Shown in pieces: positions 1 through 7,548 of a DNA stretch of 56,868 nt. The DNA lies in NCBI GenBank assembly GCA_017475555.1, contig JAFVFL010000003.1:1-56868 (forward strand), in the 5' to 3' direction. Position 1 is the stretch's first letter; every line of letters starts with the position of its first letter. Made by a program: the position numbers and the translations under genes. The DNA comes from Ruminococcus sp. (lineage in GTDB: Bacteria > Bacillota > Clostridia > Oscillospirales > Ruminococcaceae). Below the pieces are notes generated by a model that had not been told where the DNA came from, did not search any database, and saw only the letters and a program-made list of their open reading frames with translations.

Positions 1-540
1 AAGCAGAACCAAAGCCGGAGCCGAAAGCTGAATCCAAGCCGGAATCAAAGCCTGAGCCGGCTGCTGAGGTAAAGAAAGAGCCTGAGAAGCCACAGAAGCA
101 TGAAAAGGCTGAAAAGGCTGCGAAAGCTCCCGAAAAGCCCAAAGCAGAGCCAAAGCCTGAGCCGAAAGCTGAATCCAAGCCGGAATCAAAGCCTGAGCCG
201 GGTGCTGAGGTAAAGAAAGAGCCTGAGAAGCCCCGGAAGCCTGAAAAGGCTGAAAAGGCTGCAAAAGCTCCCGAAAAGCCGAAGCCTGAGCCGAAAGCTG
301 AATCCAAGCCGGAATCAAAGCCTGAGCCGGCTGCTGAGGTAAAGAAAGAGCCTGAAAAGCAACAGAAGCCTGAAAATGCTGAAAAGGCTGCAAAAGCTCC
401 TGAAAAGCCAAAGCCTGAGCCGAAAGCCGAATCCAAGCCGGAATCAAAGCCTGAGCCGGCTGCTGAGGTAAAGAAAGAGCCTGAGAAGCCACAGAAGCCT
501 GAAAATGCTGAAAAGGCTGCGAAAGCTCCCGAAAAGCCGG
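1..540 (+). repeat. In-frame tandem repeat array, 129-141 bp units
   Basis: The motif gaatccaagc recurs at 30, 171, 300 and 429, giving periods of 141, 129 and 129 bp (47, 43 and 43 codons). The longer first unit holds four extra codons (KAEP-like). The units encode Lys/Glu/Pro-rich stretches such as PKAESKPESKPEP and EVKKEPEKP. All periods are multiples of three, so the array can change length without breaking the frame. The array continues leftward out of the window. Confidence 0.95.
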
Positions 541-1499
541 AAGCTCCCGATTATGAGCCTCCGAAGCCTGAACCGAGAAAGCCGTTCACAGCCGCCGACC
601 TCGCTGCAATGCTCAAAGCTGAGAATATTGAGGTCGAGGAGGAGACTGAGATCGTCATCGACGACGTGAACAACATGGTCGTTGACAAAAAGGGAACGCT
701 CATCAAGTACATAGGCACTAACGAAGCTGTCGGTATCCCGTCAAATATCGTCACGATCGGCAAGTACGCATTCCGTGGAAACGAATCCGCAAAGCGTATA
801 GTAATGTCAGACAGCGTGAAGGCAGTCGATAAATTCGCTTTCGCACACTGCACCTTCCTTGAGGAGATCGTTTTCTCCCAGAATCTTGAGACTATCGGCG
901 AAAATGCGTTCCTGAAATGTATGCGTCTCAAGGAGCTGAACTTCCCGACCTCGCTGAAGGCTATCGGCAAGGGTGCGTTCGGACGGTGCAGCTCGATAAG
1001 AAAGGTCATTTTCCCCGGAAAAATAAAGAAAATAAGCGATCTTTGCTTCTTCTCATGCCGCAACCTCAACAAGGTCATTATCAGCAATCCGGTCGAGGTC
1101 ATCGGCAGCTCCGCATTCTCTGAGTGCTACGGGCTGAAAAAGCTCACTATATCGGATTCTGTCACAACTATCGGTGAGAGTGCGTTCTCGTGGTGCAGGT
1201 CGCTCAATGATGTCACTATACCGCCGTCTGTTAAAACTATCGGGAACTGGGCATTTTACGGCTGCCAGAACCTGAATGAGGTGACTCTGAGCCTCAGCAC
1301 AAGGGATATCCGTGAGGACGCTTTCTGCGGCTGCGAGAACGTCTACAACGTGAAGATCGCCGACTTTGACAAGGCAAACGTGACCCCTGACGAGATCAAA
1401 AAGGGTCACAGGCTCACTATCAAGGTGCTGAAGCAGATAAACCGCCAGAAGGCTGAACGCTATGCACGTGAGCATGGCATAAGCACGCTTTTCCTGTGA
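1..1499 (+). CDS. BspA-like leucine-rich-repeat protein with KPE-rich tandem repeats (5' partial)
   Basis: The reading frame is open from base 3 to the TGA at 1497-1499, so the gene starts outside the window; 498 residues are visible. The first ~180 residues are a Lys/Glu/Pro/Ala-rich, probably unstructured region made of four tandem units. From about nucleotide 740 the protein becomes a BspA-type (LRR_5) leucine-rich repeat domain with nine recognisable ~23-residue units, each carrying a core of the form I-G-x-x-A-F-x-x-C (for example IGENAFLKC and IGESAFSWC). BspA-like proteins are typically surface or secreted binding proteins, but no signal peptide, sortase motif or anchor is visible here, so location and ligand are unknown. 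The C-terminus is short and uncharged by any cell-wall motif. An internal ATG at 609 is not a credible start, because the frame upstream stays open and has the same repeat composition. Confidence 0.8.
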   Translation, partial: AEPKPEPKAESKPESKPEPAAEVKKEPEKPQKHEKAEKAAKAPEKPKAEPKPEPKAESKPESKPEPGAEVKKEPEKPRKPEKAEKAAKAPEKPKPEPKAESKPESKPEPAAEVKKEPEKQQKPENAEKAAKAPEKPKPEPKAESKPESKPEPAAEVKKEPEKPQKPENAEKAAKAPEKPEAPDYEPPKPEPRKPFTAADLAAMLKAENIEVEEETEIVIDDVNNMVVDKKGTLIKYIGTNEAVGIPSNIVTIGKYAFRGNESAKRIVMSDSVKAVDKFAFAHCTFLEEIVFSQNLETIGENAFLKCMRLKELNFPTSLKAIGKGAFGRCSSIRKVIFPGKIKKISDLCFFSCRNLNKVIISNPVEVIGSSAFSECYGLKKLTISDSVTTIGESAFSWCRSLNDVTIPPSVKTIGNWAFYGCQNLNEVTLSLSTRDIREDAFCGCENVYNVKIADFDKANVTPDEIKKGHRLTIKVLKQINRQKAERYAREHGISTLFL

Positions 1500-1511
1500 T
1501 ATCCTGCCGCT

Positions 1512-2270
1512 ATGAACGAGCTTCGACAGGTATTGAAGAGACTTTTTTCACTGCATGAGGATGCTGCGGCTCATGAGGAGATCCGTGAGAGGATAATCAG
1601 CGGAGGACAGGTGTCCGGAACGAATATGTGCGTACTGATATGTGCTATTATGATAGCATCTGTCGGGCTGAATACAGGCTCCACAGCCGTTATCATAGGT
1701 GCAATGCTCATATCACCTATCATGGGCAGTATCCTTGCACTCGCATTCGGCACTGTTTCCGTTGACCACTCGCAGATAAGACGGAATTTCTATGGTTTTA
1801 TTATACAGGTGACAGTGAGTGTATGCGTTTCTGCGGTGTACTTTCTGCTCTCCCCTATCAACGCTCCGAGCAGTGAGCTGCTCGCAAGGACTCAGCCTAC
1901 GTTCTTTGATGTGATAGTTGCTGTTGCCGGCGGATTTGCCGGGATAATCGGTACTACCCGCAAGGAAAAGACAGGAAATATCATTCCCGGAGTTGCGATC
2001 GCCACAGCACTTATGCCGCCGCTGTGTACGTGCGGCTACTCGATCGCCCATGCAAACTGGCATATGCTCGCCGGTGCGGGGTATCTGTTCATTGTGAATA
2101 CGTATTTTATATATCTTTCGGCTGCTGTGATACTCAGTGTACTAAGTATCCCGAAGGTCGGAAAGCTCACTGAAAAGCAGTGGAAACGCCTTAAACTGAA
2201 AATGATAAGAAACACGATCATCATTGCTGTTCCAAGCGTTTTCCTGACGTATCTGATGATCATAGACTGA
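1512..2270 (+). CDS. DUF389 family membrane protein
   Basis: This 252-residue protein has several hydrophobic segments. It carries features I associate with the DUF389 (TIGR00341-type) family: G-A-M-L-I-S-P-I-M-G near residue 62-71, a D-V-I-V-A-V-A-G-G-F-A-G segment and an A-T-A-L-M-P-P-L motif near 164-171. These proteins are predicted integral membrane proteins of unknown function. The start lies 12 bp after the LRR gene stop and has no clear ribosome binding site, so translational coupling is likely. A strong terminator follows immediately. Confidence 0.8.
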   Translation: MNELRQVLKRLFSLHEDAAAHEEIRERIISGGQVSGTNMCVLICAIMIASVGLNTGSTAVIIGAMLISPIMGSILALAFGTVSVDHSQIRRNFYGFIIQVTVSVCVSAVYFLLSPINAPSSELLARTQPTFFDVIVAVAGGFAGIIGTTRKEKTGNIIPGVAIATALMPPLCTCGYSIAHANWHMLAGAGYLFIVNTYFIYLSAAVILSVLSIPKVGKLTEKQWKRLKLKMIRNTIIIAVPSVFLTYLMIID

Positions 2271-2271
2271 G

Positions 2272-2300
2272 AAAAGCTCCGGTTTCCGGAGCTTTTATTT
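2272..2300 (+). terminator. Rho-independent terminator after the DUF389 gene
   Basis: An 11-bp perfect stem (AAAAGCTCCGG at 2272-2282 with its complement at 2286-2296) closes a TTT loop and runs into T-rich sequence. It separates the left operon from the sigma factor unit. Confidence 0.85.
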
Positions 2301-2326
2301 ACGGGCAGCAATGCTCATTTATGCAC

Positions 2327-2355
2327 TTGACAATGTTTTTAAGAAGAATTATAAT
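2327..2355 (+). promoter_or_regulatory. Perfect-consensus housekeeping promoter of the ECF sigma operon
   Basis: TTGACA lies at 2327-2332 and TATAAT at 2350-2355, exactly 17 bp apart: all twelve consensus bases match. It is 51 bp upstream of the first possible start codon of the sigma gene. The gene is therefore probably transcribed by the main sigma factor rather than only by itself. Confidence 0.85.
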
Positions 2356-2405
2356 ATATTGTGAGAGTTTTCGTGCTCTCAGACGACTAATAAGCAGAGG
2401 ACTCA

Positions 2406-2996
2406 ATGGAGCATAAAGGCTCTGAAGAAAGGAAACCAGTAATGGAAAATGGTGCAAGTAGCTACCGCCGTTTTCTTGCCGGAGATGACAACGCTCTCCG
2501 GGAGATCATCGAGCTTCACAAGGACGGACTCGCTCTGTACCTCAACACTATAGTCAGAAATATCTGCACTGCTGAGGAGCTTACAGAAGAGGTATTCGTG
2601 GAGCTTGTCGTGAAAAAGCCGGAATTTTCGGACAGATCATCGTTCAGCACATGGCTGTATGCCATAGGCAGGAATATCGCCTGCGACTACATAAGAAAAA
2701 GCAGCCGCCGCAGGACAGTCAGCATTGATGAGCTTTATCAGATGAGCGATGAGGAGGATATCGAAAAAAATATGCTCCGTGACGAGCAGAGGATCAGGCT
2801 TCGCAGGGCACTTTCCGAGCTTGACAGCGATCACTCGCAGGTGCTATTTCTCAAGTATTTCGGCGGATTCAGCAACGAGGAGACGGCAGAGATAATGAAC
2901 AGATCAAAACGTCAGATCGAAAATCTGACATACAGAGCTAAACAGGCTCTCAGGACAAAACTGGAAAGTGAGGGCTTTGAATATGAAGAATACTGA
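2406..2996 (+). CDS. RNA polymerase ECF-type sigma-70 factor
   Basis: The 196-residue protein has sigma-70 region 2 at about residues 25-100 (F-S-T-W-L-Y-A-I-G-R-N, then D-Y-I-R-K) and region 4 at about 130-190, with a helix-turn-helix around E-E-T-A-E-I-M-N-R-S-K-R-Q-I. The regions are joined by a short acidic linker, as in extracytoplasmic-function sigma factors. Two starts are possible: ATG 2406 after AGAGG, and ATG 2442 after a GAAAGGAAA site. The second would give 184 residues beginning MENG and is about as credible. The stop overlaps the next gene by 14 bp, so the two are translationally coupled. Its target promoters cannot be named from this window. Confidence 0.88.
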   Translation: MEHKGSEERKPVMENGASSYRRFLAGDDNALREIIELHKDGLALYLNTIVRNICTAEELTEEVFVELVVKKPEFSDRSSFSTWLYAIGRNIACDYIRKSSRRRTVSIDELYQMSDEEDIEKNMLRDEQRIRLRRALSELDSDHSQVLFLKYFGGFSNEETAEIMNRSKRQIENLTYRAKQALRTKLESEGFEYEEY

Positions 2997-3909
2997 TGAG
3001 ATATTTGACAGCGTGATGAAAAAGAGCCGGGAAAGAGCTGAGCAGGAGCGGAAAAGGAATATCCGAAAAAGCACTATAACTGCTGTTGTGGGTATCTGTG
3101 CGGCACTTGTTGCAGTTTTGGGACTGTGGCACTCCGGCTTGCTGAAGCCCGTTGTTACGCCTGATTCTGTGGACAGTCTCATTGAGTCAGATGACCTGAT
3201 CGAGCCTGACGAAAATGGTGACGGGGAAGCCGGAGAGGACAGTGCGGCTTCAACAACAACAGCTGTCACTACAAGACACAGGGTAACGATAACCACATCA
3301 GTCGTAAGCACAAGGAGAGCAGTAACTGCTTCGCAGTCCAACGCTGCGACCGGTACGGGGACTGGTACTGGTACTTCAACGAGAAATGCGTCCACACGGA
3401 CTACAAGTGTATCCGGGACTGCGACAGCCGCAACAGGTCAGGCTGGTACAAGCACCAAAAAAACAAATGCCACGGACAAAAGCACTACTGCCGCTGCGGA
3501 GACGGTCGTAAGCGTTTCCCCGACGACCGAGACTGTGACCACACCGACATCCGTCCAGGAGACTGTTAACAGTGAGCCCTCCGGCGGCGATGAAACCAAC
3601 GGCTGGGAACAGCCCGATGAACAGGTTTACGTGGATTCAGGGATATCACTGAATGAAGCCCGTTCCACATCAGTTACGGGGCTGTTTTCAAGTGCTTACT
3701 GCGGCGGATATACCTACTATGCAAGTGATTCCCAGGTCTCCTCAGATCAGCTCGGAGACTATATAGGCTCAACTACACTGACAAGCTGGGTGACTGTGGA
3801 CGGAAGCTCATACCATGTCGTCGGTGATGTCTATGCAATTGCCGGTACAGATTCCGCCGTTGCCGTGCATCTCTCCGACCGTGGAGGATATTACTGGTTC
3901 AGCAAATAA
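2983..3909 (+). CDS. Single-pass membrane protein, probable anti-sigma factor or sensor
   Basis: I place the start at ATG 2983, 8 bp after an AGGG ribosome binding site inside the sigma gene, giving 308 residues. The N-terminus is a short charged cytoplasmic segment. One transmembrane helix lies at about residues 30-50 (T-I-T-A-V-V-G-I-C-A-A-L-V-A-V-L-G-L). A long Thr/Ser-rich linker of about 150 residues follows, including a small Gly-Thr repeat near nucleotide 3350. The protein ends in a ~90-residue Gly/Tyr/Ser-rich domain that I do not recognise. Position, overlap and topology fit a membrane partner of the ECF sigma factor, but no canonical zinc anti-sigma H-x3-C-x2-C motif is visible. The anti-sigma role is inference. 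Confidence 0.6.
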   Translation: MKNTDEIFDSVMKKSRERAEQERKRNIRKSTITAVVGICAALVAVLGLWHSGLLKPVVTPDSVDSLIESDDLIEPDENGDGEAGEDSAASTTTAVTTRHRVTITTSVVSTRRAVTASQSNAATGTGTGTGTSTRNASTRTTSVSGTATAATGQAGTSTKKTNATDKSTTAAAETVVSVSPTTETVTTPTSVQETVNSEPSGGDETNGWEQPDEQVYVDSGISLNEARSTSVTGLFSSAYCGGYTYYASDSQVSSDQLGDYIGSTTLTSWVTVDGSSYHVVGDVYAIAGTDSAVAVHLSDRGGYYWFSK

Positions 3910-3913
3910 AAAA

Positions 3914-3950
3914 TCCGGAGCATTCATTTTTGAAATGCTCCGGAATTTTT
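3914..3950 (+). terminator. Bidirectional terminator between convergent genes
   Basis: An 11-bp stem (TCCGGAGCATT at 3914-3924 paired with 3934-3944) is flanked by A-rich sequence on the left and a T run on the right. It can serve both the sigma operon (+) and the exporter at the end of the fumarate reductase operon (-). Confidence 0.85.
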
Positions 3951-5210
3951 TTATTTGAATACTATCAGCAGTACCTGCGATACGATAACGACTGCGATAA
4001 GTGCTACCGGATAGGTCGCCGCATAAGCAGATGCCACGTCCTCCGTTCCGGCTGTGCTGATAAGTGTACCAAGTGCCGGGGTTGAGGTCATACCGCCTGT
4101 GATAGAGCCGAGGTTGTTGAGAAGGCTCAGCTTCAGTACGTACTTCGCAAAGAAGAAGCCTATAAACATCGGGATAAGCGTCATTATAACGCCGTAAAGG
4201 AAGTATACTCCCTTGAAATGCTCCGCAAAGCTTGCACCGCCTGCAACTCCTGCGCCGATAAGGAACAGCATAAGTCCGAACTCACGGAATACCTTGAGCG
4301 TGGACTCCTTCGGGGCAACAGACAGCTTGCCGAAGTGTCCGAAATGCCCGAAGATCAGAGATGTGAGCAGGCAGCCGCCTGTAGTTGTGAGCGAGAAATT
4401 GCCGAACTTTATCGAGCCAATGAATATACCGATAACTGAAGCAAGTGCGAACGGCATAAATCCAAACTCGTCCATTTCAGTTTTCTTGCCGCTGTACTCC
4501 TTCTTCTTATCGCCGGTAGAGGCTGTGACAAGTGCCTTACGCTCTGCCGCCATATCCGCCTTCATGAATTTCGGTACGAGCTGAACGAAAAGTACAACTC
4601 CGATAACTCCGAAAAGATATGCGATACCGTGACCGACTGTAACAAGGTCTTCAAGCACATCGCCGTTTGCACGGGAAGCAACTGTAGCCTTAGCTGCGGA
4701 AAAAGCAGGTGTACTCGTCAGCGAGCCGGACATCAGCCCGACAAGCATTGCCGCACTGTTCTCCACCGGGTCATCAGATACCGCCTGGTCAATTCCTATG
4801 CAGGCTGCACAGGAGAGCCCTCCGGCAAGTATGACCACAAGTGCAAGGAGAACGTACGACTTGAAGTTTTTCTTGAAATTGCCGAAGAAGTTGGGCCCTG
4901 CAATAAACCCGACTGACGTTACAAAGAGTATCAGACCAAGATTCTCCACTATTTTAAGTGCGTTCTTGACATATGTAGTGTCGCCGATAACGAGGTTATC
5001 CGCAAGATTTCCATACAGCGAGCTGCCGAAGACCGTAAGTCCGCCGTAGAGAAGTGCGACTATGAACACGCCTGCTGTACCGAGGGAAACGCCCCTTACT
5101 GTCACTCTTCCGAGAAGATATCCCAGTGCTGTAATGATGAACGCCGCAAACATGAAGAATGTTATCGAGGTTATCGCAACGGAAAAGTCTCCTGCACTAA
5201 TTATTTCCAT
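3951..5210 (-). CDS. AspT/AAE-family membrane exporter, putative succinate exporter
   Basis: This 419-residue protein has about ten transmembrane helices in two homologous halves. Each half carries the family signature: G-L-M-S-G-S-L-T-S-T-P-A at 158-169 and G-G-M-T-S-T-P-A-L at 372-380. The aspartate:alanine exchanger family includes AspT, E. coli YbjL/YidE and the succinate exporter SucE1 of Corynebacterium glutamicum. Most members are ~540-560 residues and carry two TrkA-C (RCK_C) domains between the halves. Here the linker (about 212-250) is short, charged and has no such domain. It is the last gene of the fumC-hdr-flx-frd operon, 25 bp after frdA, with an AAAGGG site before the ATG. Export of succinate made by FrdAB is a good inference from context; aspartate or another dicarboxylate remains possible. 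Confidence 0.75.
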   Translation of the reverse strand: MEIISAGDFSVAITSITFFMFAAFIITALGYLLGRVTVRGVSLGTAGVFIVALLYGGLTVFGSSLYGNLADNLVIGDTTYVKNALKIVENLGLILFVTSVGFIAGPNFFGNFKKNFKSYVLLALVVILAGGLSCAACIGIDQAVSDDPVENSAAMLVGLMSGSLTSTPAFSAAKATVASRANGDVLEDLVTVGHGIAYLFGVIGVVLFVQLVPKFMKADMAAERKALVTASTGDKKKEYSGKKTEMDEFGFMPFALASVIGIFIGSIKFGNFSLTTTGGCLLTSLIFGHFGHFGKLSVAPKESTLKVFREFGLMLFLIGAGVAGGASFAEHFKGVYFLYGVIMTLIPMFIGFFFAKYVLKLSLLNNLGSITGGMTSTPALGTLISTAGTEDVASAYAATYPVALIAVVIVSQVLLIVFK

Positions 5211-5235
5211 TTTTATTTACCCTTTCTTTGCTAAG

Positions 5236-6840
5236 TTACTTGTCTCTGCGTGCGTAGTCAGGAAGAAGCTTCGGCGAAACTATGTCTGTAGTTATGCCTG
5301 CTGCGTCAAGCTCATTGTCGAATGCAGCGATGTGCTCAAGGGTAAGTCCCTCCGGCACAGCTGTCTCCTTTGCCTTTGCAGCAGCGTATATCCCGGCATT
5401 TCTGCCGAATACTATGACATCAAGGAGCGAATTGCCCATAAGTCTGTTGCGTCCGTGGATACCTCCTGCGACCTCTCCGGCTGCATAGAGATTCTCAACG
5501 CCTGTAACTCCATATGTGTCGATATCAAGTCCGCCGTTCTGATAGTGCAGGGTCGGATAAACAAGGATAGGCTCCTTGCGTATATCTATGCCATACTTGC
5601 CGAACATACGCAGCATTGCCGGGATACGCTTCTCGATAGTGCCCTCGCCGTTCTTGTACTCTATCATCGGAGTGTCGAGCCATACGCCGACGCCCTGATC
5701 GGTCTTTATTCCCTTGCCCCTTTCTGTACACTCACGGATTATCGAGGCTGCTGTAACATCACGAGTCTCAAGCGGGTGCATGAATACCTCGCCGTCGATA
5801 TTTACCAGCTTTGCACCAAGCGAACGTACCTTTTCGGTAACAAGTGCTCCGAATATCTGCTCCGGGTATGCAGTACCTGTCGGGTGATACTGGAGAGTAT
5901 CCGCATAGAGGAGCTTCGCTCCTGCTCTGTAGCCGAGGATAAGTCCGTCAGCTGTTGCTCCGTAGTGGTTTGATGTCGGGAAGCCCTGATAGTGGAGACG
6001 TCCTGCACCGCCTGTTGCGATTATCACGGTCTTTGCACGGGCAACAAGCAGCTCCTTTGTCTCCATATTCATCAGAACAGCTCCGGCTGCCTTACCTGTC
6101 TTGTCGAGGATTATCTCTATCGCAGCGGTGAAGTCTATGACCGGTATGCCTCTGTTGATGACCTCGTCACGGAGGGTACGCATTATCTCAGCACCGGAAT
6201 AGTCCTTTGCTGCGTGCATTCTCTTGCGTGAGGTACCGCCGCCGTGGGTAGTTACCATTGTTCCGTCAGGCTCCTTGTCGAACTCCACGCCGAGCTTATT
6301 GAGCCAGAGTATACACTCAGGTGCCTTTGTGACGAGCTTTGCGACAAGCTCAGGCTTTGCTGCGAAGTGTCCGCCGCCGAATGCATCTACATAATGTATA
6401 GCCGGGGAGTCGTTGGGCTTGTCAGCAGCCTGTATACCGCCCTCAGCCATCATCGTATTGGCATCACCGATACGAAGCTTGGTGACTATCATCGACCTTA
6501 CGCCTGCATCATCTGCCTCTATCGCAGCTGACGCACCTGCACCGCCGCCGCCGATTATAAGTACATCAGTATCATAGTCCGGGGCTGAAAGGTCAACGGA
6601 ATCGGCACTGATACGGCTGTGAGCCTGTAAGAGCTCTGCAAGCTGTGTCGGTACCTTGCCGCCCTTGTTCGGGCCTACTTTAAGCTCCGAGAACTCGCCC
6701 TGCTTATAGTCCGGGTGGAACTGTGCAAGAAGAGCGTCCTTCTCATCAGCTGTCATACGTCTCGGCTCCATGGGAGCGTTGACCGGTCTTTTCTCTGCGA
6801 CTATCTTCGCAAGCTCATTGAATCTGTCTATCCTGTACAT
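5236..6840 (-). CDS. frdA: Fumarate reductase flavoprotein subunit (soluble type)
   Basis: This 534-residue flavoprotein should reduce fumarate to succinate at FAD. The dinucleotide fold lies at residues 95-106 (I-I-G-G-G-G-A-G-A-S-A-A). Fumarate-site residues are present: H319-P-T-G-T, R360 in T-R-D-V-T-A-A-S (proton-donor Arg position) and H432 in H-Y-Q-N-G-G; G-E-V-A-G-G-I-H-G-R-N-R-L at 455-467 binds flavin. Three features are unusual. About 90 residues precede the FAD fold. The His that links FAD covalently in E. coli FrdA is Asn here (N128 in A-N-T-M-M-A-E-G-G). The C-terminal helical domain is missing, since only ~60 residues follow the last FAD motif. The start is ATG 6840 with GGAGGGAGCAGT before it. 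No cytochrome b subunit is encoded nearby, so electrons probably arrive through FrdB and the Hdr/Flx proteins. Confidence 0.85.
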   Translation of the reverse strand: MYRIDRFNELAKIVAEKRPVNAPMEPRRMTADEKDALLAQFHPDYKQGEFSELKVGPNKGGKVPTQLAELLQAHSRISADSVDLSAPDYDTDVLIIGGGGAGASAAIEADDAGVRSMIVTKLRIGDANTMMAEGGIQAADKPNDSPAIHYVDAFGGGHFAAKPELVAKLVTKAPECILWLNKLGVEFDKEPDGTMVTTHGGGTSRKRMHAAKDYSGAEIMRTLRDEVINRGIPVIDFTAAIEIILDKTGKAAGAVLMNMETKELLVARAKTVIIATGGAGRLHYQGFPTSNHYGATADGLILGYRAGAKLLYADTLQYHPTGTAYPEQIFGALVTEKVRSLGAKLVNIDGEVFMHPLETRDVTAASIIRECTERGKGIKTDQGVGVWLDTPMIEYKNGEGTIEKRIPAMLRMFGKYGIDIRKEPILVYPTLHYQNGGLDIDTYGVTGVENLYAAGEVAGGIHGRNRLMGNSLLDVIVFGRNAGIYAAAKAKETAVPEGLTLEHIAAFDNELDAAGITTDIVSPKLLPDYARRDK

Positions 6841-6852
6841 ACTGCTCCCTCC

Positions 6853-7536
6853 TTACTGCTCTATCTCACGGCTGTTGTACATATCCTTCAGCTCCTGTAC
6901 ATTGCTGACGGACTTTGCCATAAGCTCAGCCATTTTCTCATCGTATATGCCCTCGTTTATCTCGCCTACCCTGTCACTGAGATGTCCGCACTCCGGTGCT
7001 ATGTACTTACCGTTAAGGCGGCGTGCAAGCATAGCTACCTGCGGGTGGGATATTCCAGCCGGACAGCGTGAGGAACATACTCCGCACATTACACAGTCAA
7101 AGGAAAGCTCTGCACATTTCTCGTACTCTCCCCTCTGAGCGTGTGCGATATACTGCATTACGCTCAGCTCCTGAGTACAAGCCTTTGTACAGGCATTGCA
7201 GCCGATACAGCTGTATATCTCCGGATAAAGCTGCATCATTATCTGCATATCCGGCTTTATCTCGTTGATATCGTATACTCTCTTTTCGAGCGGGAAGAAC
7301 GGCAGAGTTGCAACGTACATTCCCTCCTCTATCTCAGTCTGACAGGCAAGACATCCGTGGAGCTCTACCTGTCCCTTTATCCTGTATATCGTAGCACACG
7401 CACCGCAGAAGCCGTTGCGGCAGCCGCAGCCCCTTACGAGACTGTAGCCTGCGTATTCCATTGCGGTCATTATCGTAAGACCTGACGGCACCTCGTACTT
7501 CTTGCCGAACAGATATATATTTACCATATTATCCAT
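6853..7536 (-). CDS. frdB: Fumarate reductase iron-sulfur subunit
   Basis: The 227-residue protein has a plant-type [2Fe-2S] domain at its N-terminus (Cys 37, 39, 44, 47, 62 and 65 as candidate ligands). Two [4Fe-4S] motifs follow: C110-x2-C-x2-C-x3-C and C148-x2-C-x2-C-x3-C-P. This differs from E. coli FrdB, which has one each of [2Fe-2S], [4Fe-4S] and [3Fe-4S]. It would carry electrons to the flavin of FrdA. It lies 12 bp upstream of frdA and 12 bp downstream of flxA, with a GGAGGAG site before ATG 7536. No long C-terminal membrane-anchor contact region is seen, which fits a soluble enzyme. Confidence 0.82.
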   Translation of the reverse strand: MDNMVNIYLFGKKYEVPSGLTIMTAMEYAGYSLVRGCGCRNGFCGACATIYRIKGQVELHGCLACQTEIEEGMYVATLPFFPLEKRVYDINEIKPDMQIMMQLYPEIYSCIGCNACTKACTQELSVMQYIAHAQRGEYEKCAELSFDCVMCGVCSSRCPAGISHPQVAMLARRLNGKYIAPECGHLSDRVGEINEGIYDEKMAELMAKSVSNVQELKDMYNSREIEQ

Positions 7537-7548
7537 ATTTGCTCCTCC

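Noticed and set aside
1..540. CRISPR or other non-coding repeat array at the left edge.
   Set aside because: Units are 129-141 bp, contiguous without unique spacers, and stay in one open coding frame.
3340..3380. Gly-Thr microsatellite as a phase-variable tract in the anti-sigma-like gene.
   Set aside because: The units are imperfect six-base steps in frame, so length change would not switch the frame; it looks like linker composition.
5236..6840. FrdA called as L-aspartate oxidase (NadB) because of the N-T-x-x-A-x-G-G motif and non-covalent FAD.
   Set aside because: It is directly coupled to frdB, with no nadA or nadC nearby, and it keeps the fumarate-site residues. Fumarate reductase fits better, though NadB-like chemistry is not formally excluded.
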